A DNA stretch of 64,000 nt from Azospirillum brasilense (GTDB taxonomy: Bacteria; Pseudomonadota; Alphaproteobacteria; Azospirillales; Azospirillaceae), in contig NZ_CP059450.1 of assembly GCF_022023855.1 (NCBI RefSeq), positions 558,001 through 622,000 of the forward strand, in the 5' to 3' direction. How positions within the stretch are numbered: position 1 is the stretch's first letter; each line of letters starts with the position of its first letter. A program made the translations under genes and the position numbers. Positions 34,526-43,610 of this stretch are shown here, one piece after another. The notes under the pieces were generated by a model. That model was not told where the DNA came from, ran no database searches, and saw only the letters and a list, made by a program, of their open reading frames with translations.

Positions 34526-36571
34526 TTGGGACTGGTCGTTTCGGCAATCGCCTTCCTGTTCGCAGTGGCCATCGTCGGCACCGCGGCGAAGCGGCTGCCG
34601 CAGGCGTCCACGGTGGTCTATGGCGGAACGGCTGCGGCCTGCGCGCTGATCGCGCTGTGGGCGGCGCTCCGGCTGGCCGGGGGCGGGCCGGACGCGGCGC
34701 TGGTGCTGCCGGTCGGGCTGCCCTGGATCCAGGCCCATCTGCGCGCCGACGCGCTGTCCGCCGTCTTCCTGATCGTCGTCAATCTGGGCGGCATCACCGC
34801 CAGCCTGTTCGGCTGGGGGTACGAGCGGGCGCACCACGACTCCCACGGCACTTTCCAGGGCGGCTCTCAGGATGGCCCGGTCCTGCCGCTCTACCCGCTG
34901 TTCCTGGCGGGCATGAACATGGTGCTGATCGCCGCCGACGCCTTCACCTTCCTGCTGTCCTGGGAGTTCATGTCGCTGGCCTCCTGGCTGCTCGTGCTGT
35001 CCACCCATCGGGAGCCGGACACGCCCAAGGCCGCGCGCCTCTACCTCCTCATGGCGAGCTTCGGGACGGCCTGCCTGCTGCTGGCCTTCGGGGTCCTGGC
35101 GACGGCGCACGGCGACTACAGCTTCGCCGCCATCCGCGCCCACGCGCCGGCGGCGGGGGCCGCGGCGCTGGTCGTGGTGCTGATCCTGCTGGGGGCGGGG
35201 TCGAAGGCCGGGCTGGTGCCGCTGCATGTCTGGCTGCCGCTGGCCCATCCGGCGGCCCCCAGCCACGTCTCGGCCCTGATGTCCGGTGTGATGACCAAGG
35301 TCGCCGTCTACGCGATGATCCGCGTGCTGTTCGATCTGCTGGGCGAGCCGGAGTGGTGGTGGGGCGGCGTGACCATGGGATTCGGCGCGCTGACCGCCGT
35401 GATGGGCGTGCTCTACGCTCTGATGCAGGACGACGTGAAGCGGCTGCTCGCCTATTCCACGGTGGAGAACATCGGGGCCATCGTCATCGCGCTGGGGCTG
35501 GCGCTGGTCTTCAAGGCCGCCCACACGCCGGTGATCGCGGCGCTCGCCCTGGCGGCGGCGCTGCTCCATGTGGTCAATCACTCCCTGTTCAAGAGCCTGC
35601 TGTTCTTCGCGGCGGGCGCCATGCTGACCGCCACGGGGTCGCGCGATCTGAACCGGCTGGGCGGGTTGATCCACCGGATGCCGACCACCGCCGTCCTCGC
35701 CCTGATCGGCGCCGCGGCGATCTCGGCCCTGCCGCCGCTGAACGGCTTCGTCGGGGAATGGCTGCTGTTCCAGGCCATCCTGAACGCCCCGGCTTTGTCG
35801 GAATGGTCGCTGAAGATCGAGATCGCCGTGGTCGGTGCCGCCCTGGCGCTCGCCACCGCGCTTGCCGGCGCCTGCTTCGTGCGGCTCTACGGCATTGCCT
35901 TCCTGGGCCGCCCGCGGTCGCGCGCCGCCGCGGAGGCGGTGGAGGTCGGGCGGGCGATGCGGCTGGGCATGGCGGTTCCGGCTGTGCTCTGTGTTGTTCT
36001 CGGCGTCCTGCCGACCCCGCTGATCCGCCTGTTCGAGCCGGCGCTGCGCATGCTGGTGGAGGCCGGGCCGTTCGACGGCCGCGCCTACCAGCCCTGGTTC
36101 TGGCTGGCTCCGACCTCGGCCATCGGCAACTCCTACAACGGCCTGATCATGCTGGTGGTGATCGCGCTTTTGTCGGTCGTGCTGGTGCTGGGCATCCACC
36201 GCAAGGCGAGCGACCGGGTGCGCTGGTCGATTCCCTGGGGCTGCGGCTTCGACGGGCCGGACCCGGCGGCGGTCACGCAATACACGGCGTCCAGCTTCGG
36301 CCAGCCGATCCGCCGCGCCTTCGGCAGCACGGTGTTCCGCGCCCGCGATCATGTGGACATGCCGGCACCGGGCGACACGCGCCCCGCCCGCTTGTCGGTG
36401 ACCTGGACCGACCCGGCCTGGGTCGTGGTGGTCGAGCCGCTGTCCCGCGCGGTGGGCTGGCTGGCCGAGAAGGCCAACCGCTTGCAGTTCATGACCATCC
36501 GCCGCTACCTGACCCTGATGTTTCTGGCGCTGGTCGTGCTGCTGGTGATGGTGGCGGTGACGCAACGATGA
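34526..36571 (+). CDS. Hyf/Ehr-like proton-conducting antiporter subunit (HyfB-like)
   Basis: This membrane subunit of about 681 residues is related to HyfB, NuoL and MrpA. It has some 14-16 hydrophobic helices. Conserved features are SWEFMSLASWLLVLSTH with its Glu, GAGSKAGLVPLHVWLPLAHPAAPSH with the key Lys and His-containing broken helix, and DDVKRLLAYSTVENIG. The start is uncertain. A TTG at 34526 begins just before the first helix and matches the 672 residues of E. coli HyfB, whereas the ATG at 34346 would place the terminator hairpin inside the gene. Its end overlaps the next gene by ATGA. It should pump ions when the attached electron-transfer module works. Confidence 0.8.
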   Translation: MGLVVSAIAFLFAVAIVGTAAKRLPQASTVVYGGTAAACALIALWAALRLAGGGPDAALVLPVGLPWIQAHLRADALSAVFLIVVNLGGITASLFGWGYERAHHDSHGTFQGGSQDGPVLPLYPLFLAGMNMVLIAADAFTFLLSWEFMSLASWLLVLSTHREPDTPKAARLYLLMASFGTACLLLAFGVLATAHGDYSFAAIRAHAPAAGAAALVVVLILLGAGSKAGLVPLHVWLPLAHPAAPSHVSALMSGVMTKVAVYAMIRVLFDLLGEPEWWWGGVTMGFGALTAVMGVLYALMQDDVKRLLAYSTVENIGAIVIALGLALVFKAAHTPVIAALALAAALLHVVNHSLFKSLLFFAAGAMLTATGSRDLNRLGGLIHRMPTTAVLALIGAAAISALPPLNGFVGEWLLFQAILNAPALSEWSLKIEIAVVGAALALATALAGACFVRLYGIAFLGRPRSRAAAEAVEVGRAMRLGMAVPAVLCVVLGVLPTPLIRLFEPALRMLVEAGPFDGRAYQPWFWLAPTSAIGNSYNGLIMLVVIALLSVVLVLGIHRKASDRVRWSIPWGCGFDGPDPAAVTQYTASSFGQPIRRAFGSTVFRARDHVDMPAPGDTRPARLSVTWTDPAWVVVVEPLSRAVGWLAEKANRLQFMTIRRYLTLMFLALVVLLVMVAVTQR

Positions 36572-37524
36572 CGCTGCTGCTCGCCACCCTCTATCAGATC
36601 CTGCAGATGCTGCTGGTGCTGGCCCTGGCACCGCTGTTGACCGGCTGGGTGCGGCTGGTCAAGGCGCGGCTGGTCGGACGGCAAGGGCCGTCCGTTCTCC
36701 AGCCCTTCCGCGACCTGCTGCGGCTTCTGCGCAAGGAGGTGGTGCTGGCCCGCAACGCGTCCTGGCTGTTCCGCTCCGTGCCCTACATGATGTTCACGGC
36801 GATCTGGCTGGCGGCGGGGCTGGTGCCGGTCTTCACCACGCAACTGGCGCTCGCCCCGACAGCAGACCTGATTGCGCTGATCGCCTTGCTCGGCTCTGCC
36901 CGCTTCTTCTTGGCGCTCGCCGGGATGGACACGGGGACGAGCTTCGGCGGCATCGGCTCGTCGCGCGAGATGATGATCGCGGCGCTTGCGGAGCCGGCGA
37001 TGCTGATGATCGTCTTCTCGGTGGCGATCCTGGTCCGCAGCACCTCGCTGGCGGAGATCGCCGATTTCATGATGGCCGGTGCGGTCGGGCTGCGCATCTC
37101 CCTGGCCCTGGCGCTGATTGCGCTGGTCATGGTGGCGATCGCCGAGAACGCGCGCATCCCCATCGACAACCCGGCCACGCATCTGGAGCTGACCATGGTC
37201 CACGAGGCCATGGTGCTGGAATATTCCGGCCGCCATCTCGCCTTGGTCGAGGCGGCGAGCATGCTCAAGCTGCTGCTCTACATGGCGCTGATTGCCTGCG
37301 TCTTCGCGCCCTGGGGCATGGCGACCGCCGGGTCCGGCGTGGCCGCGGCACTGGGGGGAATGCTGGTCTTCGTGGCGAAGTTGGCCGTCGGTGGAACGCT
37401 GCTGGCGCTGTTCGAGACCTCCATCGCCAAGATGCGCGTCTTCCGGGTCGGCGAGTTCCTCGGCGGCGCCCTGCTGCTGAGCCTGCTCGGCGCGATCTTC
37501 CTCTACGTGTCGCGGGGGGTGTGA
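36568..37524 (+). CDS. NuoH/HyfC-like membrane subunit
   Basis: This 318-residue integral membrane protein matches HyfC and complex I NuoH, the subunit that joins the hydrophilic arm to the ion-pumping arm. Visible family signatures are VKARLVGRQGPSVLQPFRDL near the N-terminus, SSREMMIAALAEPAMLM in the middle, and ENARIPIDNPATHLELTMVHEAM, a stretch with the Glu and His that face the quinone or proton path. It has about eight helices and no signal peptide. The ATG at 36568 overlaps the previous stop by four bases, and the next gene begins one base after its stop, so the subunits are translationally coupled. Confidence 0.9.
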   Translation: MTLLLATLYQILQMLLVLALAPLLTGWVRLVKARLVGRQGPSVLQPFRDLLRLLRKEVVLARNASWLFRSVPYMMFTAIWLAAGLVPVFTTQLALAPTADLIALIALLGSARFFLALAGMDTGTSFGGIGSSREMMIAALAEPAMLMIVFSVAILVRSTSLAEIADFMMAGAVGLRISLALALIALVMVAIAENARIPIDNPATHLELTMVHEAMVLEYSGRHLALVEAASMLKLLLYMALIACVFAPWGMATAGSGVAAALGGMLVFVAKLAVGGTLLALFETSIAKMRVFRVGEFLGGALLLSLLGAIFLYVSRGV

Positions 37525-37525
37525 G

Positions 37526-38188
37526 GTGAGCGACTTGGGTTATGACGCCGCGCACATGCTGGGGGCCGTCGTCCTGCTGATGAGCTTCGCTCTGCTCTAT
37601 CAGCGCCGGCTGTTCTCCCTGCTCAACGTCTTCACCATGCAGGCGCTCGCCCTGACCGCGACGGCGGCGTGGCAGGCCTATTCCCACGGGGAGCCGCACC
37701 TCTACATCACCGCCCTCCTGACGCTGGTTCTCAAGGCCATCCTGATCCCGGTGGCGCTGCACCGCATCGTCGTGAAAATGAAGATCCACCGCACCATCGA
37801 GCCAGCGCTGGGCATCGGGCTGACCATGGTGGCCGGCGTGTCTCTGGTCACCCTGTCGATCCTGCTGGTTCTGCCGGTGACGGCGGACGCGACCGCCCTG
37901 ACGCGCGAGAATCTGGCGCTGTCGCTGTCGGTCGTCCTGCTCGGCCTGCTGATGATGATTTCCCGGCGCAACGCGGTCAGCCAGGTCGTCGGCTTCATGT
38001 CCATTGAGAATGGGCTGATCCTGGCGGCGGTCGGGGTCGCCGGCATGCCGCTGGTGGTCGAGATGTCGGTGGCCTTCTCCGTCATGGTGGCCTTCATCAT
38101 CTTCGGCATCTTCCTGTTCCACATCCGCGAGCGGTTCGACACGCTCGACATGCAGAAGATCGAGAGCTTCCGGGGGGAAAGCGATTGA
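37526..38188 (+). CDS. HyfE-like hydrogenase-4 membrane subunit
   Basis: This 220-residue membrane protein has five or six helices and corresponds to HyfE (216 residues in E. coli). HyfE contains a NuoK-like C-terminal part: here SQVVGFMSIENGLILAAVGVAG, in which the Glu matches the conserved membrane glutamate of NuoK/MrpC proteins. The start is GTG at 37526, directly behind the previous stop, and the preceding coding sequence ends in GGGGGGTGTGAG, which supplies the ribosome site. The stop overlaps the TTG start of the next gene. Confidence 0.85.
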   Translation: MSDLGYDAAHMLGAVVLLMSFALLYQRRLFSLLNVFTMQALALTATAAWQAYSHGEPHLYITALLTLVLKAILIPVALHRIVVKMKIHRTIEPALGIGLTMVAGVSLVTLSILLVLPVTADATALTRENLALSLSVVLLGLLMMISRRNAVSQVVGFMSIENGLILAAVGVAGMPLVVEMSVAFSVMVAFIIFGIFLFHIRERFDTLDMQKIESFRGESD

Positions 38189-39642
38189 GCGCCGTCGCCG
38201 TCATCGTCGCCACCCCGCTGATCGGCGCCGCCGTCCTCGCCCTGGTTCCTGGCTACCGGCTGGGCGCACGGCTGAACATCGGCTTCTCCGCCGTCACGCT
38301 GCTGGCGTCTCTGGTCCTGTTCGGGCTGGAGCCGTCGAGCGGGGCGCTGTTCGTGGTCGACGCCTTCAACATCTACCTGATCGCTCTGACCGCCTTCGTC
38401 GGGCTGACCACCAGCGTCTTTTCCGCCGGCTATATCGCGCACGAGATCGCGGTTGGGAAGCTCGACGAGCGCAAGCTGCGCTTCTACCACGCCATGTACC
38501 AGGCCTTCATGTTCACCATGCTGCTGGCCCTGTCGGCCAACAACTTGGGCGTCATGTGGGTGGCGGTGGAGGGGGCGACGCTGACCACCGTCCTGATGGT
38601 CAGCCTGTACCGCACCGCCGCCAGCATCGAGGCGGCGTGGAAGTACTTCATCCTGTGCGGCGTCGGCATCGCGCTCGCCCTGTTCGGCACCATCCTGATG
38701 TACATGGCCGCCCAGCCGGTGATGGGGCCGGGCATGGCGGCGATGACCTGGACGGAGCTGATGGACCATGTCGCCAAGATCAGCCCGGCGATCCTCAATC
38801 TCGCCTTCGTCTTCCTGCTGATCGGCTACGGCACCAAGGTCGGGCTGGCGCCGCTGCACGCCTGGCTGCCGGACGCCCATGCGGAAGGGCCGACGCCAAT
38901 TTCTGCCGTGCTGTCGGGCCTGCTGCTCAACGTGGCGCTCTACGCCGTGCTGCGCTTCAAGATGCTGCTGGCGGCGAACGGGCAGGCCATCGCGCCGGGG
39001 CCGCTGATGATCGCCATGGGGCTGGCCTCGCTGCTGCTGGCCGGGCTGATGCTCTACCGGCGGCGCGACGTGAAGCGCTTCTTCGCCTACAGTTCCATCG
39101 AGCATATGGGCATCATCACCTTCGCCTTCGGCATGGGCGGGCCGCTCGCCAATTTCGCCGGGCTGCTGCACATGGCCATGCACAGCCTGACCAAGTCGGC
39201 CATCTTCTACGCGGTTGGCCACGCCGTTCAGGTGACGGGCACGCAGCGGATCGAGCGTATTTCCGGTCTGACGGTCAGCCATCCGGCGCTCGGCTGGGGC
39301 CTGCTGGCCGGGGTGGTGGCCATCGCCGGCCTGCCGCCCTTCGGCGTCTTCATGAGCGAATTCCTGCTGGTCACCAGCACCTTCGCGCGGGAACCGCTGC
39401 TGGCCCTGCCGCTGGTCGTTGGCATCCTGGTCGCCTTCGGGGCGCTGGTGCTGCGGGTCCAGCAATTGTGCTTCGGCGCGCCTGGCACGGTAGAGGGCAG
39501 CGGCGTCCCGGTGGCATCGGTGCCGGTGCAGGGCACGCTGGTTCCGCTCTACGCGCATCTGGCGCTGGTTCTGGTGGCGGGGGTCTGGCTGCCAGGACCG
39601 CTGGTCGCGTGGTTCCAGACCGTCGCGGCGCTGCTGGGGTAG
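38185..39642 (+). CDS. Hyf/Ehr-like antiporter subunit (HyfF/NuoN-M-like)
   Basis: This 485-residue second antiporter-type subunit resembles HyfF and NuoM/N, with about 14 helices. Landmarks are MWVAVEGATLTTVLMVSLYRT with its conserved Glu, GYGTKVGLAPLHAWLPDAHAEGP with the canonical Lys and HAWLPDAH motif, and RRDVKRFFAYSSIEHMG. These charged residues form the ion path. It begins with TTG at 38185, overlapping the stop of the HyfE-like gene by four bases, and GGGGGGAAAG is a good ribosome site just before it. Ten bases separate it from the large-subunit gene. Confidence 0.9.
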   Translation: MSAVAVIVATPLIGAAVLALVPGYRLGARLNIGFSAVTLLASLVLFGLEPSSGALFVVDAFNIYLIALTAFVGLTTSVFSAGYIAHEIAVGKLDERKLRFYHAMYQAFMFTMLLALSANNLGVMWVAVEGATLTTVLMVSLYRTAASIEAAWKYFILCGVGIALALFGTILMYMAAQPVMGPGMAAMTWTELMDHVAKISPAILNLAFVFLLIGYGTKVGLAPLHAWLPDAHAEGPTPISAVLSGLLLNVALYAVLRFKMLLAANGQAIAPGPLMIAMGLASLLLAGLMLYRRRDVKRFFAYSSIEHMGIITFAFGMGGPLANFAGLLHMAMHSLTKSAIFYAVGHAVQVTGTQRIERISGLTVSHPALGWGLLAGVVAIAGLPPFGVFMSEFLLVTSTFAREPLLALPLVVGILVAFGALVLRVQQLCFGAPGTVEGSGVPVASVPVQGTLVPLYAHLALVLVAGVWLPGPLVAWFQTVAALLG

Positions 39643-39652
39643 GGGAGGCGGC

Positions 39653-41194
39653 ATGTACGGGGAAGAACCGCTGTTCGGCCTGTTGAACCGCATCGGCACG
39701 CCGGTGGAGGGGCACCAGCCCTGGCCGCGTTACCGGCTGGGCCGTGACGGCTGGCTGCGCCTGATCAAGGGGCTGGCGGGCAACGGCTGGAGCCTGCTCG
39801 GCCTGTGGGGGGAACCGAAAGCGGTCCACGCCGCCTTCCGCGAGGATTTCTCCGGCGACGTCGCGGTGGTCAGCCTCGACTGCCCGCAAGGCCGTTTCCC
39901 CAGCCTGAGCGCCGTGCGCCCCGCTGCGAACCGGCTGGAGCGCGCCGCCCACGACCTCTATGGCTTGGTGGCTGAGCGCACGACCGACCCGCGCCCCTGG
40001 CTGGACCACGACGCTTGGGGCGTGCGCCGTCCTCTGTCCGAACAACCGGCGGCCCCGGTGCCCAACCCCGGCCCCTACACCTTCCTGCCGGTGGAAGGCG
40101 ACGGGCTGCACCAGATTCCGGTCGGCCCCGTCCATGCCGGCATCATCGAGCCCGGCCATTTCCGCTTCACCGCCAACGGCGAGACCGTCGTCCGGCTGGA
40201 GGAGCGGCTCGGCTACGTCCACCGCGGGGTGGAAGGGCTGATGCAGGGCAGGCCGGTGGCGGAGGCGGCGAGGTTGGCCGCCCGAATCTCCGGCGACGCG
40301 ACGGTGGCGCACAGCCTCGCCTTCGCCCGCGCGGTCGAGGCGGCGCTGGGGATCGAGGTGCCGGCGCGGGCGGTATGGCTGCGCGCCCTGATGGCCGAGC
40401 TGGAGCGGATCGCCAACCATCTGGGCGACATCGGGGCCATCTGCAACGACGCCGCCTTCGCCTTCATGCTGGCCCAGACCAGCCAGTTGCGGGAGCGGGT
40501 GCTGCGCACCGCGGATTCCTGCTTCGGGCATCGTCTGATGATGGACCGGGTCATCCCCGGCGGCGTCGCCGCCGACCTGCCGGAGCGCGGGACGGGCCTG
40601 CTGCTGGAGCTGGTGGCGGAGCTGCGGCGGCGCTTCCCGCCGCTGGTCGCCATCTACGACGGTAAGGCGTCCTTGCAGGACCGCACGGTCACCACCGGGT
40701 TCGTGTCCACGGAGCTGGTCACCCGCTTCGGCGCCGGCGGCCATGTCGGGCGGGCCTCCGGCCGCGACCAGGACGCCCGCCGGAGCCCCGGTTATGCGCC
40801 CTACGACGAACTCGCTTTCGAGGTGCCGGTGCTGACCGAGGGCGACGTGAACGCCCGCGTCTGGGTCCGCATCCGCGAGGTGGAGCAGTCCCTGTCGCTG
40901 ATCGAGCAGATCGTGGCCCGCCTGCCGGCGATCTCGCGTGGCCTCGACCACCCATCGGTCCCGCTGGAGGCTGGCCGGGGCGGGGAAGGCATGGCCCTGG
41001 TGGAGTCCTTCCGCGGCGAGATTCTGACCTGGGTGCGGCTGGACGGGGAGGGCGCCGTCACCCGCTGCCACCCGCGCGACCCGTCCTGGTTCCAGTGGCC
41101 GTTGCTGGAGGCGGCCATCGGCGGCAACATCGTTGCCGACTTCCCGCTGTGCAACAAGTCGTTCAACTGTTCCTACGCGGGACACGACCTGTAA
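39653..41194 (+). CDS. HyfG/NuoCD-like large subunit lacking NiFe-binding cysteines
   Basis: This 513-residue fusion has a NuoC-like N-terminal part (about 1-160) and a NuoD/hydrogenase-large-subunit-like part (from IPVGPVHAGIIEPGHFRF). In NiFe hydrogenases the N-terminal ligand motif reads RxCGxC. Here the same place reads RISGDATVAHS (residues 211-221), so both cysteines are replaced (Ser213, Ala216). At the C-terminus there is no DPCxxC motif, but a different arrangement, CNKSFNCSYAGHDL. The subunit thus cannot hold a standard NiFe centre and more probably binds a quinone-like or other partner. ELERIANHLGDIG is conserved with NuoD. It starts at an ATG after GGGGAGGCGG. Confidence 0.88.
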   Translation: MYGEEPLFGLLNRIGTPVEGHQPWPRYRLGRDGWLRLIKGLAGNGWSLLGLWGEPKAVHAAFREDFSGDVAVVSLDCPQGRFPSLSAVRPAANRLERAAHDLYGLVAERTTDPRPWLDHDAWGVRRPLSEQPAAPVPNPGPYTFLPVEGDGLHQIPVGPVHAGIIEPGHFRFTANGETVVRLEERLGYVHRGVEGLMQGRPVAEAARLAARISGDATVAHSLAFARAVEAALGIEVPARAVWLRALMAELERIANHLGDIGAICNDAAFAFMLAQTSQLRERVLRTADSCFGHRLMMDRVIPGGVAADLPERGTGLLLELVAELRRRFPPLVAIYDGKASLQDRTVTTGFVSTELVTRFGAGGHVGRASGRDQDARRSPGYAPYDELAFEVPVLTEGDVNARVWVRIREVEQSLSLIEQIVARLPAISRGLDHPSVPLEAGRGGEGMALVESFRGEILTWVRLDGEGAVTRCHPRDPSWFQWPLLEAAIGGNIVADFPLCNKSFNCSYAGHDL

Positions 41195-41205
41195 GGAGGC
41201 CGCCG

Positions 41206-41727
41206 ATGCTGAAGCACATCCTGACCTCCCTGACCGGCGGCCCGGTCACCGAAGCCGCTCCGGCCCCCGCCGATCCGGCTTTGGCGGAACTGGCCGGAAA
41301 GCTGGACAAGGCCGCCAAGGCCCGGCTGGGCCGCAGCCTGTCGATCCGCGAGGTCGATGCGGGGTCCTGCAACGGCTGCGAGCTGGAAATCCACGCCCTG
41401 AACAATCCGATCTACGATCTGGAACGGTTCGGCATCCGCTTCGTCGCCTCGCCGCGGCATGCCGACGTCCTGCTGGTCACCGGCCCGGTCGCCCGCAACA
41501 TGCGCGAGGCGCTGATCCGCACCTGGGACGCCACACCGGGCCCGAAATGGCTGGTGGCCTGCGGCGACTGCGCGGTCAGCGGTGGGCTGTTCGCCGGCGG
41601 CTACGCCTGCGTCGGCCCGGTGGAGGAGGTGCTTCCGGTCGACCTGCGCATTCCCGGCTGTCCGCCGCGGCCGACCGATCTGCTGGCCGGCCTGCTGGCC
41701 CTGCTGGAGACCAGCGCCGCGAAGTGA
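41206..41727 (+). CDS. HyfI/NuoB-like small subunit with [4Fe-4S] ligands
   Basis: This 173-residue protein resembles NuoB and the HyfI/hydrogenase-4 small subunit, which carries the terminal N2-type cluster. Cysteines are retained: C55 and C58 in GSCNGCELE, C119 in VACGDC, and C152 in PGCPPRP. It therefore keeps an electron-transfer cluster although its large partner lacks NiFe ligands. A perfect AAGGAGG ribosome site precedes the ATG at 41206. It ends the six-gene operon; no ferredoxin-like HyfA/HyfH gene, HyfD, or hydrogenase-maturation gene follows. Its stop faces the mazG stop seven bases away. Confidence 0.9.
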   Translation: MLKHILTSLTGGPVTEAAPAPADPALAELAGKLDKAAKARLGRSLSIREVDAGSCNGCELEIHALNNPIYDLERFGIRFVASPRHADVLLVTGPVARNMREALIRTWDATPGPKWLVACGDCAVSGGLFAGGYACVGPVEEVLPVDLRIPGCPPRPTDLLAGLLALLETSAAK

Positions 41728-41734
41728 CAGCGGT

Positions 41735-42544
41735 TCAGGACTCGCCGCGCTCCTCGCGCTTGGCCTGCTGCCAGAAGGCCTCCATCTCGTCCAGCGTGGC
41801 CTCCTTGGGCGTGCGGCCCTGTTCGGACAGCAGCGCCTCGATGCGGTGGAAACGGCGTTCGAACTTGGCGTTGGTGCCGCGCAGCGCCGATTCCGGCTCG
41901 ACCTTCAGGCGGCGGGCGAGGTTGACCAGCGCGAAGAGCAGGTCGCCCAACTCATCGGCCACCCGATCCGGGGCGGAGCCGCTGTCCATCTCATGCCGCA
42001 ACTCGCGGACCTCCTCCTCGATCTTGTCGAGGATATCCCGCGCGTCGGTCCAGTCGAAGCCGACGCGGGCGGCCCGGTTCTGCAGCTTCAAGGCGCGGGT
42101 GAGGGCGGGGAGGCCGGCGATCACGCCCTCCAGGGCGGACGGGGCGCGGCCTTCCTCGGCGGCCTTGGCGGCGCGCTCTGCGGCCTTGTGGTCCTCCCAG
42201 CGCGAGGTCTGCATGTCGGCGCCCTTGACCTCCTCGGCGCCGAAGACGTGCGGGTGGCGTCGGATCATCTTGTCGGCGATGACGCCGGCGACCTCGTCGA
42301 AGTCGAACAGATTCTCTTCGCGGGCCATCTGGCTGTAATAGACCACTTGGAAGAGCAGGTCGCCCAACTCCTCGCGCAGCGCCGGCATGTCGCCTTTCTC
42401 AATGGCGTCGGCCACCTCGTAGGCTTCTTCGATCGTGTGCGGCGCGATGGTGGCGTAGGTCTGCTCCAGATCCCACGGGCATCCGCCCTTGGGGTCGCGC
42501 AGGCGGGCCATGACGTCGATCAGGCGGTCGATGTTGCGGGCCAT
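41735..42544 (-). CDS. mazG: Nucleoside triphosphate pyrophosphohydrolase MazG
   Basis: This 269-residue protein has two MazG folds. The enzyme hydrolyses NTPs and dNTPs to monophosphates, cleaning up aberrant nucleotides and modulating (p)ppGpp. The N-terminal half shows CPWDLEQTYATIAPHTIEEAYEVADAI, with the metal-binding EExxE cluster and the following REELGDLLFQVVYYSQMA. The C-terminal half repeats the pattern (EVRELRHEM and ADELGDLLFALVNLAR). Length and order match E. coli MazG (263 residues). It lies downstream of the hflX-hfq group on the same strand, as in other alphaproteobacteria, but is separated from it by several small genes. Confidence 0.94.
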   Translation of the reverse strand: MARNIDRLIDVMARLRDPKGGCPWDLEQTYATIAPHTIEEAYEVADAIEKGDMPALREELGDLLFQVVYYSQMAREENLFDFDEVAGVIADKMIRRHPHVFGAEEVKGADMQTSRWEDHKAAERAAKAAEEGRAPSALEGVIAGLPALTRALKLQNRAARVGFDWTDARDILDKIEEEVRELRHEMDSGSAPDRVADELGDLLFALVNLARRLKVEPESALRGTNAKFERRFHRIEALLSEQGRTPKEATLDEMEAFWQQAKREERGES

Positions 42545-42718
42545 GGGAAGGTCTTCTTCGGCAGCGGGATGGGACGGGACAGCGACCTTATCCGACCCAT
42601 TGCCGTGAGAAAAGAAGGCAGGCTCCGTCAGTCAATGAGATCACATAAGTTAGATTATGGAAAATATAATCGGAGAGGTGAGGAGGGGGCGTTTGGCCTC
42701 CCTCCATTCTTCGATGCT

Positions 42719-43138
42719 TCAGCCTCCGCGAAATCCCTTCAGGCTCTCGGCGGGCGGCGGCGGTGGGAAATCCGCGTCACGGGCGGCCTGAATCAGCGAT
42801 TCCACGAAGGACCGGTAAGGATCGCCGGAGGTCTTGGGAGCCTCCGACTGTTCGATCGCCCCGTCATAGCCGGTGTCGCTTGGAATGAGCGCTCCATACT
42901 CAGAGCTCTCCAGCGTCGGCGACAGAAAAATCGAATGGGTTGTCGTGTCCGGCTCTCCGACATGACGTTGGGAGGGCTTCAGCGAGAAATTGCCGTCGGC
43001 GTCCGGCATCGACAGGATCATCACGCCATGCTCCACCGCCTCCTTGTCCCGCGCGTTCTGCCGCGCATCGTTGTCGAAGGCGCTTCGTGGATAGACGCTC
43101 TCGATGCTCAAGGGATCGTGGATATTGGCCGTTTGCAT
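42719..43138 (-). CDS. Hypothetical protein
   Basis: This 139-residue acidic, hydrophilic protein has no signal peptide, no membrane segment and no recognised family. It contains a stretch RQNARDKEAVEHGVMILSMPDADG and ends with a proline run (ADFPPPPPAESLKGFRGG). The ATG at 43138 has only a weak GGCGGGTG element upstream. The region is not part of the conserved hflX-mazG core, so it may be a lineage-specific addition. A GC hairpin (about 42683-42706) follows. The chance that it is not translated cannot be excluded. Confidence 0.5.
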   Translation of the reverse strand: MQTANIHDPLSIESVYPRSAFDNDARQNARDKEAVEHGVMILSMPDADGNFSLKPSQRHVGEPDTTTHSIFLSPTLESSEYGALIPSDTGYDGAIEQSEAPKTSGDPYRSFVESLIQAARDADFPPPPPAESLKGFRGG

Positions 43139-43210
43139 GGATCACCCGCCGTTGTTGCGTTGGTCCAACACATGTTGGCGATGGCGGGTTCCGCGAGACC
43201 GCGGGCCATT

Positions 43211-43477
43211 TCACTCCATGGAATGCGCATGCGTGACGGGCCGCGCCTTCCGGCGCTGCGGCGGCGCCACGCTGAGCACCGGCTCGGCGTCGATTGCGCG
43301 AACCTCTTCATGCTCCAAAGCGACATCCGCGGTATCGGTGTCTGTGGAACATCGCGCCTCACCGGCGGCCAGCGCCGTCCCGCCAGCGCGCTGACAATCG
43401 GCGATCCGCTCCGCGCAAGCCGCGGGCGCCAGCAATGACGCCACCAACAGCACGCGCTTCAGGGCAATGGCCTTCAT
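43211..43477 (-). CDS. Small putative lipoprotein
   Basis: This is a predicted 88-residue lipoprotein. The N-terminus MKAIALKRVLLVASLLAPAAC is a typical signal with lipobox APAAC. The mature sequence has two more cysteines (ADCQRAGG and ARCSTDTD), a Thr/Asp-rich segment and a basic Arg-rich tail (SVAPPQRRKARPVTH). The function is unknown. The upstream in-frame extension to 43651 overlaps the inositol-monophosphatase-like gene and lacks the signal, so the ATG at 43477 is chosen despite a weak ribosome site. Confidence 0.55.
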   Translation of the reverse strand: MKAIALKRVLLVASLLAPAACAERIADCQRAGGTALAAGEARCSTDTDTADVALEHEEVRAIDAEPVLSVAPPQRRKARPVTHAHSME

Positions 43478-43610
43478 GTTCGGGCGCTCCGCAAGGCTCA
43501 CGGCAGCCGTTTCCGGCATCCTGGCACTATAAGGCCGCTGTGCCCGCGGAGTTCCCGCCGAATCCGGTCCCCACCGCAGGACGTGTGCGGTAGTCCGGTG
43601 CGCCCCCGCC

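Noticed and set aside
34657..36567. Long frame leading into the NuoH-like gene
   Set aside because: It lies out of frame inside the HyfB-like gene. The NuoH-like protein has a clear ATG at 36568 coupled by ATGA.
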